This document shows positions 57,311-64,000 of a stretch of DNA of 64,000 bases, in pieces; position 1 is the first letter of the stretch, and each line of letters starts with the position of its first letter. The DNA is taken from the NCBI GenBank assembly GCA_921293015.1, contig OV121091.1, positions 8,647,755-8,711,754 on the forward strand. The letters run 5' to 3'. A program made the position numbers and the translations under genes. The DNA comes from Phorcus lineatus. Its lineage: Eukaryota > Mollusca > Gastropoda > Trochida > Trochidae. The notes below the pieces were generated by a model that ran no database searches, had not been told where the DNA came from, and worked only from the letters and a program-made list of their open reading frames with translations.

Positions 57311-58060
57311 GGAATGGTGAACTGACAAAATCCCCAGCGGACAGAATCCCCATCCCAAAATCAACAAAGTGGACAAAATTAATTAGGCTTTGTTTTCTTT
57401 ATAATCTTTATTTAATAGAGCGTTGTTTTGATAAAAATAAATCCAAGTTGGCTTTGATCAATAGTAATAATTTATTTTAAGTAAGTTTGAGAAATTGTTG
57501 TTTCGAGAAATGAATTAACCTTGTCTTTATGCTGTTTGAATGGCATTCTTGAAGTTGTCAGTATAAGGAAGACAAGGAATTTTATGGATTATCAAGTTCT
57601 TTATTATACTGATGGCGACGTTTCCGTTTAGCTTCTTATTCCGTTTTCAAGTAGTTACAGACCCAGTTGCTGCAGTATTCAATAGGCTTTCGACAAGCAA
57701 AACGTTGTAACCGTGACAACAACCAAGAAAAGCTCAAGAAATCTCTGCCTTGCATTTTGTGATGGATAAATGCCATTGCCAGAGTTTCTGAAAGACATAG
57801 GTCATTCTGTAAGGTTTCACTGAAACTATAGTGATTTAAAAAACATGCTTGAAACTGCTTGTAAATTATTCTTATATGATTTGATTTAAACATATTTTAT
57901 TCATGAAGAAACGGATTGGGAACAAGTTCTCCAACTTAGGATACCCTCTCCTTGGTATTTACAATAAATTTCCATCATAAAATGATGACAGATACTAAAC
58001 AAGAAAAAGTTGTAGGAAGAAGAATAGCAAAGAAGAAAGGATAAATGAAACACTAGTTTG
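57311..58060. other. Unassigned, no gene seen
   Basis: Contains a short repetitive phrase (ACAAAATCCCCAGCGGACAG, GAATCCCCATCCC) at 57324-57360. No coding signal. Confidence 0.35.
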
Positions 58061-58621
58061 TTAAACAAATCGTTTGGTAGCATGAATATACAATTGAACA
58101 AACTCAAATATATTAACATTTTGACAAAATGACAGGTTTGCACTTCCCTCTAACAAAAGCTGAAGAGTAACTGAAATACATGATGTATGAAGTATGCGCT
58201 TTACTGACGACATAAGGTTTTCTCTCTCATTTTTGTACAGAGAACATTCAAAGAAAAAATGATAAGAGTTCTCAACATAATATCTACAAGTACAATTGGT
58301 ATCAGGCTTCATTCCAAATTTGTATAAATCACAATTCAATGAACTGACAGCATAACGCAATTTTGTATGCAAAATATTTAATTTTATTTTACCGCATGAA
58401 AAATATTTTGGGGCAAACACATACTTATTGGTAACAAATGTTTCAAAAATTGAAATGCTTTCTGACTTACGGACATTCTCTGGTAAATTGTTCCATGAAC
58501 GTATTGCTGATGGATAGAACGATTCCTCTGAATGTTTAAGCCTTGAATATGGAGTGGAAATATCTTTTGCGTTGATTGTAATTACTTTTTGAACTGATAT
58601 TTTGAGGAAGAAGTTCTGCAA
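58061..58621 (-). pseudogene. LINE C-terminal domain fragment, antisense
   Basis: A 186-codon open frame reads RLKHSEESFYPSAIRSWNNLP, then FSCGKIKLNILHTKLRYAVSSLN. A CTCRYYVENSYHFFFECSLY segment follows, with Cys/His spacing of the terminal LINE finger (CxC...H....C), then LQLLLEGSANLSF. In many invertebrate LINEs these segments follow the RT as the extreme C-terminus. No RT lies upstream (to the right) within the next few hundred bases, so it is a 5'-truncated piece. The uninterrupted frame suggests a fairly young insertion. Confidence 0.75.
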
Positions 58622-59364
58622 GGTATTGTGGTGACATTTTATTTTGAATTTTATACATTAAATTTAATTCTTATGTGAATAAAATAAATTGTTATATACT
58701 CCTATACTCTGTTCTCTTTTTCACATCTTGACAACTATGACAATATTGCAAACAGTGAAAGTTGAAGAAATTCCTATTTTACCTGTTTCAGTTACTTTAG
58801 GTAGAGGGTTTCAAATATTGCTTGAGCATAATCTGAAGTTACCGACGGCTTCATTACGGAGGGAAAATAAAGTATTTTTCTAAAACAAATTATCAATTGA
58901 ATTATTTATTCTGTTCTTTCTGCTTACCTGCTTCCTTAATTCTTGAGGCTGATGTGAATGTACATGTAAAGTTTATTATCAAGGATAGCCTGAAGCCTTA
59001 ATGTTGGCGTGGTTTTTTAAATATTATATTACGAATCTTGTCAACAAGATTCAACCAAACCCGCTGAAGCTATTCCAGCCAAACTTCTCTTATATCTTAT
59101 TGACAGTGGGCCCAACTGGATGAAAAATAAAAGGTACAGAACAACCCAAAGTTTGCGAAGTAAATAATGTTTTTAAAAAATACAATTATGGACGAAACTT
59201 GTTTTAGAAGATGCTTAATGAAATTTTCAAGCAAAAAAGTAAATCATGGCGAAGTCAGAGGTCACGTGGTTTGGCGCCATCTTGATTTTTTGCACTTTTT
59301 AGAAATATATGAAACCATGCACCTCTACGAAATCGTTTCGTGTCTTATTAAAGCAATTGAGAGC
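58622..59364. other. Unassigned, no gene seen
   Basis: No coding motif recognised. Confidence 0.35.
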
Positions 59365-59954
59365 TCATACTTGCATGTACATGGGGAAGTCAATACGGTC
59401 ATAGAAGTGGATGTAAAACAGAAGCCAATGGTTGATCATTTGTTCAATATAATCTCGCTGGACCTCGCTGAACTTTGCCCATTTGTCTTTGAGACTTCTT
59501 TGGTAGAAGTATTCCGCCTTAGTAGCTGCCTTGAGATCATTATCATCGCCAAATCTTCTACCACGCAAGTATGATTTTAAATTGAAAAACACAAAGAACT
59601 CGCTTGGGGCCATCTGGAATGTAAGGGGGTGGTTAAGTTGTTCAAAACCACTTCATTGAAATGCAGCCTGTGCAATAGGACTCCTTTGCACTGGAGCTTG
59701 GTCAAGAAGAAGCATAACTACAGCAGCATGCCCCAAGTCAGCATAGAAGGCTTCTGTTATTGTAGTTTTTTATGGTTTATAAGTATCAGGCCCCTTGAAT
59801 CCAAGAAAACGGTCACCATGATCTTGCTAGCAGATGACGGAGTTCTGAACTTCTTGGGTGCAGGAGATTGCTTAAATCTTCTATAGACCTTCATCACTCG
59901 ACGCCATTTTGGTAACGAGAACGAGGCTAGGAACGCAAACAAAGCTATCGACAT
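59365..59954 (-). pseudogene. mariner transposase C-terminal relic
   Basis: Minus strand: SPAPKKFRTPSSASKIMVTVF and DSRGLILI (~59860-59780). Then, in another frame, VVMLLLDQAPVQRSPIAQAAF, a stop, and GFEQLNHPL (~59710-59630). MAPSEFFVFFNLKSYLRGRRF and DDNDLKAAT follow (~59613-59540). These are the second and third catalytic regions of a mariner transposase. The second Asp is retained as LLLDQAP, but the 'YSPDLAPSD' box has lost its Asp (TFQMAPSE). N-terminal half missing. A different lineage from the mariner at 45 kb. Confidence 0.75.
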
Positions 59955-60838
59955 GGCGGCCCAACGTTATTGTCTTCATCACTGCCTCAGTGCAATAACG
60001 ATTCCCCTGTGATTACACATGGACAAGTCACAATTTAAGTTCCCAAAGTTAAGCAAAATAAGCAGTGGATAATAAAATCAAATTATTTCAAGTCTTTAAT
60101 CTTATTTCAATGCATAAAGAAAATAGATAAATACTATATTGCGGTCTTGGGTAAGTGAATTTTAATATAAAATATATAGGCCTATTTCTAAATATAAAAT
60201 CAATAATTATCACCAAACTAAACTGTCAAATTTAAGTTATTCGATTTCGATCTACATTATCAAAATTGTTTGAATATCCACGATTGAAGTACATTACAAA
60301 TAATGAGATACATCTCGGAAAGTGCGAGGCCGTGATACTTTATTAAAATTTCCTTTTGAAAAAATAATCACGCGGGAGAAGTTCGTTATATTTTACAATA
60401 CCTCTGAAATCGTGGTATTTCAATTGAAGACTTTTAAAAACTTTATTCTCTCATCAGATATACAGTTGTAAGTCAGCATACAAGACATCATAATCGTCGT
60501 TCTTAACTATATCTTTTGGTTAAGAAAAAAACCTATCTAGATTAGCAGTAACGATGCAGTATTTTGTTTTCTACATGTGCGATACAAAAAATGTATTACA
60601 TACATATATATTAAAGTGATGCGCCGATGCCCGAGAAACATTTAAATCATTTTTATCATACCATGAAAGTGCAAATATTTATAAGAATTTAAAATAGGAG
60701 ATGTCTGAGATATTTTGGCGCTTTCTTTGAACCGTTAAATCTACCTCCCCGACAAGTTTTTTTCAAATTTACATCCTTATCCCTAAATTGCCTTAAAATA
60801 AAATCATATAACCTATATGAATAATTAAAAATAGAGCC
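59955..60838. other. Unassigned AT-rich DNA
   Basis: No gene or clear repeat recognised. Confidence 0.4.
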
Positions 60839-61200
60839 ATGGGCTCTGTAGCTCATCAGACTTTTGATAGAAATAGGTGTTTGGGTTTAGACCATGGGGT
60901 CATGGGCAGTGTAGGAAAGATAGCCTGTCCCAACGTCCGAGTTATTCACAATCAAATTAAAAATGCCCATTGCCCATTTGGGGTCAAGGGGTCACCAAAC
61001 CTACAATTCAGAATCCCCATTGTCCAAGGAGTCTACACACAACTATTAAGCTATCAAGACCTTTTGGAACTGGAGAAGAAGATGAAAGTAGGATTTTAAG
61101 GTTTTGACCCCTGTGACCCCATTTGGGGTCATGGGGTCACCAAACCTACAATTTAGAATCCCCGTTGGCCAAGGAGTCTACACACACCTTTTCAGCTCTC
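60839..61200 (+). repeat. Tandem ~145-bp repeat (GGGGTCA type), two units
   Basis: GGGGTCAAGGGGTCACCAAACC at 60980 recurs as GGGGTCATGGGGTCACCAAACC at 61125, with the following AATCCCC..T..CCAAGGAGTCTACACAC also repeated. Open frames through it are by-products of the repeat. Confidence 0.8.
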
Positions 61201-61394
61201 TGTATTATTTTATTTGTAAAATTGTTTTTGTACCTGTAAATAGTAAGTACAGAGTAGCTTCCCTTTCACCACATTTCTTTGGGTATAAGCTTTAACAGAG
61301 TTACCCCCCTTTAACGTTAGCGTCGGCACTTGGCAGTTGGCAGCAGACGGCAGATGAACACGCATGTTCTTCAGCATACGGTACTATATGAGCT

Positions 61395-62474
61395 ATGACG
61401 GAAATTATTGAAGGTCCGAAGGATGTTAGGCCTAAAAGGCAATCGGCTGGAAAAAAGATGCCCGAGATCATTGAGGCACTCCGGGGACAGGCACAAGCGA
61501 GCCTCGGTGAAATATTCGAAGGTGAAGCGAAGGCAAGTCCGAGCTCCCGCCACACTGCTAGTGGCGGCCGGCGGACATCACTCATCGACATTGGACAGAC
61601 TAAAACAGAAGTTGAGGTCCTAGAGGCGGAGGTGCAGCGACTTAAACTCAACGCTCGGAAAAGACAATTGCAGGCCGAAATTGCAGATCTACGACGCGAG
61701 GAAGAATGTGCAGATCCAACCGTCAACAGCCTGCCAAGCACCTCCATTCAAGATGGCGGCCCCCATGTTCAAGAAACACGAGGTAACAAGAGACGCAACC
61801 TTAAAGACTTTATTTGGAAAGATTCTTTAGATGTTGGCCATGAGTTTGTTGAATTGGGTTCGGGGATTACTATAGAATTTAACAAGCAGCGTGGAAGATC
61901 ACCGTTGAAATTGAGCCTCGAAATGTGGAATTTTGCATGTGTAGGGATGCTAAAGGACATGATAGAAAATAATGAGCTCACAGTACAGGGTATTCAGGAT
62001 TTCCTGAAGTATGTGCAAGACATTAATCGCCTATCAGCGAAGTACATTTGGCAGAGTGTACTCCTCTATGATGCAGAATACCGAGAGCGTCAGTTAAAGG
62101 AAGGTTTCCGTTGGGGTACCCCAATACAGGAGATACGAGATTTTCAGCTTATCCCCAAACCACACACAGAGACGGCCAGAGTGTTGCGGCAAATGGAAAG
62201 CACGGTGAACAAAAGAACCCAGGGGTACAGTCAGCGCCAACCTCCCCAGTCACAGAGGGGGCCTTTCACGCCCGATGGCTTTGAAATTTGCCGCCGATTT
62301 AACTTTGGTAACTGTGACTTTAATGGTTGTAAAATGGCCCACGTTTGTTCACAGTGTTACAGACCAGGGCATACCAAGAAACAACACATCAGCCACCAGC
62401 CTGATAGCAACCAAATACAGCAGGGCATCGACGCAAAAAACTGGGGATCAGGGAGTACTCTACAGCAACATTAA
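61395..62474 (+). CDS. Gag-like ORF1 protein of the DIRS-order element
   Basis: A 359-residue frame from ATG 61395 (MTEIIEGPKDV). A charged N-terminus is followed by a Leu/Arg/Glu-rich helix likely to form a coiled coil (about residues 70-105, TKTEVEVLEAEVQRLKLN...). A middle region follows with several aromatic residues (LEMWNFACVGML, LLYDAEYRERQLKEGFRWGT). The C-terminal Cys/His cluster (about 298-335) reads CRRFNFGNCDFNGCKMAHVC, then CYRPGHTKKQH. This is the zinc-finger pattern (C..FN..C....C...H, C..C....H) at the end of first ORFs in DIRS-type elements, expected to package element RNA. The last 67 bases overlap ORF2. Structural details are inference; the frame itself is clear. Confidence 0.8.
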   Translation: MTEIIEGPKDVRPKRQSAGKKMPEIIEALRGQAQASLGEIFEGEAKASPSSRHTASGGRRTSLIDIGQTKTEVEVLEAEVQRLKLNARKRQLQAEIADLRREEECADPTVNSLPSTSIQDGGPHVQETRGNKRRNLKDFIWKDSLDVGHEFVELGSGITIEFNKQRGRSPLKLSLEMWNFACVGMLKDMIENNELTVQGIQDFLKYVQDINRLSAKYIWQSVLLYDAEYRERQLKEGFRWGTPIQEIRDFQLIPKPHTETARVLRQMESTVNKRTQGYSQRQPPQSQRGPFTPDGFEICRRFNFGNCDFNGCKMAHVCSQCYRPGHTKKQHISHQPDSNQIQQGIDAKNWGSGSTLQQH

Positions 62475-64000
62475 ACATAGCTGCTTGGGAAACTTTGTTA
62501 GGTCATGATGACCCTGACAGGGATTTCATATTGGAAGGAGTGCGTGAAGGCTTCAAGCTAGCTGAAGTTGAAGATATTCGTAAAATCGACAGTGTCTGTG
62601 TCACAAATCATCGTTCTGCTTATTTGCAAAAGTCTGTTACTGAGAATCAAATTAGGAAAGAGATAAGTTTAGGGAATTATGTTGTGAGTGAAAAGGTGCC
62701 TGTGATTGTAAGTGCTATTGGGGCAATTCCTAAAGATGATTCATCTGTACGACTTATACATGATGGAAGCTTGCCCCTAGGTAAGGGTATGAACAGTGCC
62801 ATGAAAGATTGTGAGTGCACGTACATGGATCTTAGACATGCAATCAAACATATACATTCAGGGAGTTATTTGGCAAAGGTCGACCTCAAAAGTGCGTACA
62901 GATCGGTAAACATACATCCTTCAAATTATGCATTGACGGGACTGTGCTGGTGGTTTGAGGGCCAATCAGAATGTACTTATATGTTTGACAGGAAATTACC
63001 ATTTGGGGCATCGAAGAGCCCTAAAATCTTTCAAACGCTGAGTGCAAGCGTTTGTCGAATCATGAAGCAGCGCTATGGCGTGACTGTGGTAGCATATATC
63101 GACGATTTTCTCATTGTATCTAATTCAGCAGAGGAGTGTGCTAGGGCCCTATCTCAGTTAATACGCGTTTTACGCTTCCTCGGTTTTAGTATCAATTGGA
63201 ATAAGGTAGATGGACCATCTCAAATAATCACTTTCCTAGGCATAGTTGTAAATACAACTGACTGTACCCTTGCTTTACCTGACAAGAAACTGCTAGACAT
63301 ACAGACTGTTTTATCAGAATTTTCTTCGAAAAAGAGAGCTAATAAAAGACAATTGGAGAGTCTTATTGGTAGCTTAAACTGGGCGTGCAATGTTATTCAA
63401 GGAGGTAGAACCTTCATGCGTCGTGTTATTGACATTAAAAACAAGCTGAAGTGTTCCAGTGACAGGGTTATCCTCGACGCATCTTTTATGGATGACATTT
63501 CATGGTGGCTAAGTTTTATGAAGGGTTTCAACGGTGTAAAGAGTTTTCTAGATGCAAAACCTGTGTGCACAGTACAGACTGACGCCTGCAATCAAGGGGC
63601 AGGTGGTTACTTTGATGGTGACCTGTTCTATGTCAACTGGGCCATAGATATGAACCCGGTATTTGATATGCATATTAACATAAAAGAAACTATGGCCATT
63701 GTGTTAGCAGTGTTGCGGTGGTGTCGGTTCTGGAAGAACAAACGAGTTATTGTTAAAACAGATAATATAACTGCCAAATCTATAATCAACAAGGGTTCCT
63801 GCAAAATCCCTTATATCATGTACTTTATGAGATATTTATTTTGGTTGAAAGCTGTTTATAATTTCTCATTAGAGGCCCAGTATGTGGAGGGTGAAAACAA
63901 CAGGTTAGCAGACTGTATATCTAGACTACACGAGAAAGATAGACTGACAGAACTTTTCAACTTGATACCTAGTATGCAATTAGCCCCCTTTTCTGTGCAT
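62408..64000 (+). CDS. Reverse transcriptase-RNase H ORF2 of the DIRS-order element (partial)
   Basis: The frame is open from 62408 (after a TAG at 62405) to the window edge, 531 codons, with no ATG near its start. That fits expression by frameshift from ORF1 and explains why a search for ATG-to-stop frames misses it. RT: VSAIGAIPKDDSSVRLIHDG, motif A LAKVDLKSAYRSV (~155), LPFGASKSPKIF (~197), motif C VVAYIDDFLIV (~229), ITFLGIVVNTT (~274). RNase H: VCTVQTDACNQGAGG (~390), INIKETMAIVLAVL, VIVKTDN, and ENNRLADCISRL (~498), so all four acidic positions are present. This enzyme would copy the element RNA into DNA and degrade the template. The recombinase domain should follow beyond the edge. Confidence 0.9.
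62435..62441 (+). promoter_or_regulatory. Candidate -1 ribosomal frameshift site, A AAA AAC
   Basis: In the ORF1 frame the codons are GCA AAA AAC, so the heptamer A AAA AAC is in the X XXY YYZ phase needed for -1 slippage. Slipping back one base enters ORF2 exactly. It lies in the 67-base overlap, 33 bases before the ORF1 stop. A downstream stimulatory structure was not assessed. Confidence 0.6.

Larger units (their letters stand above)
61300..64000 (+). mobile_element. DIRS-order retroelement, well preserved, cut by window edge
   Basis: It consists of a gag-like ORF1 (61395-62474) and an overlapping RT-RNase H ORF2 (62408 to the edge), both free of stops and frameshifts over 2.6 kb. Among the retroelements here it is the only one with intact coding. 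The polymerase type (LPFGASKSP, YIDDFL, RNase H with QTDAC and LADCISR) is that of DIRS-like elements, so a tyrosine recombinase is expected beyond 64000. The left terminal repeat was not identified; the preserved sequence probably begins just upstream of 61395. Confidence 0.75.

Noticed and set aside
57235-57480. Gly/Trp-rich open frame (MVNGWLMGW...)
   Set aside because: Antisense shadow of the A/C-rich LINE RT start on the minus strand.
60839-61295. Two short open frames sharing SPNLQFRIP
   Set aside because: The shared peptide arises from the ~145-bp tandem repeat, not from a protein family.
61301-61747. 148-codon Ser/Arg-rich minus-strand open frame
   Set aside because: Shadow of the gag-like ORF1 of the DIRS-order element.
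1-64000. tRNA or rRNA genes
   Set aside because: No cloverleaf with an acceptable B box (GGTTCGANTCC) and no rRNA core sequence was seen on either strand by eye.

Overview
The window is eukaryotic, AT-rich, intron-bearing-type invertebrate DNA. It is almost entirely layered mobile-element sequence; I recognise no host gene, no tRNA or rRNA, and no bacterial feature. A mollusc, perhaps a gastropod, is the most likely source. The reasons are the set of non-LTR retrotransposons, two DIRS-type elements, dispersed 'GGGGTCA..GGGGTCACC' repeats, and a short retrotransposon tail (GCCGCTAATGG...GGCGTTAAAC followed by ACTC repeats) that I recall as very common in abalone and other molluscan DNA. The species call rests on memory, not on a search.

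Layout. 1-2.7 kb: a 1.9-kb element with 102-bp terminal inverted repeats (TIRs) enclosing a Gypsy-like gag relic, then a foldback. 2.7-5.3 kb: a CR1/L2-like LINE with an internal 312-bp duplication. 5.6-6.5 kb: the 3' end of an RNase H-bearing LINE. 7.1-11.2 kb: a LINE broken by a 1.5-kb inverted-repeat element that carries a 36-base poly-C run. 11.7-14.6 kb: three antisense relics (LINE RT, tyrosine recombinase C-terminus, LINE endonuclease-RT). 15.2-25.1 kb: a DIRS-like element (gag end, RT, RNase H, tyrosine recombinase) broken by a nearly full-length 5.6-kb I/Nimb-type LINE with a perfect 13-bp target duplication, and by a second LINE piece flanked by 236-bp direct repeats. 25-36 kb: mostly unassigned AT-rich DNA with a CR1/L2 relic and a LINE ORF1 relic.

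36.8-57.3 kb: an RNase H LINE relic on the minus strand adjoins an 18.3-kb structure (38,704-57,027) with 102-bp TIRs. Inside it are two satellite arrays in opposite orientation, with ~245-bp monomers that each hold a hairpin. Between the arrays lie a Harbinger element with a mariner nested in it, a small MITE and LINE fragments. Two ~57-bp micro-insertions, each with its own target duplication, also lie inside, one between the arrays and one outside the right array. 57-61 kb holds further LINE and mariner relics. 61.3-64 kb carries the best-preserved element: a DIRS-order retroelement whose gag-like ORF overlaps a fully open RT-RNase H ORF (running off the window). A correctly phased A AAA AAC heptamer in the overlap is consistent with -1 frameshifting.

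Nothing here forms a cellular pathway. The story is stratified insertion: DIRS, then LINE; Harbinger, then mariner; and a large TIR structure of unknown type containing many of these layers. Coordinates of relic boundaries are approximate, because they come from reading by eye.
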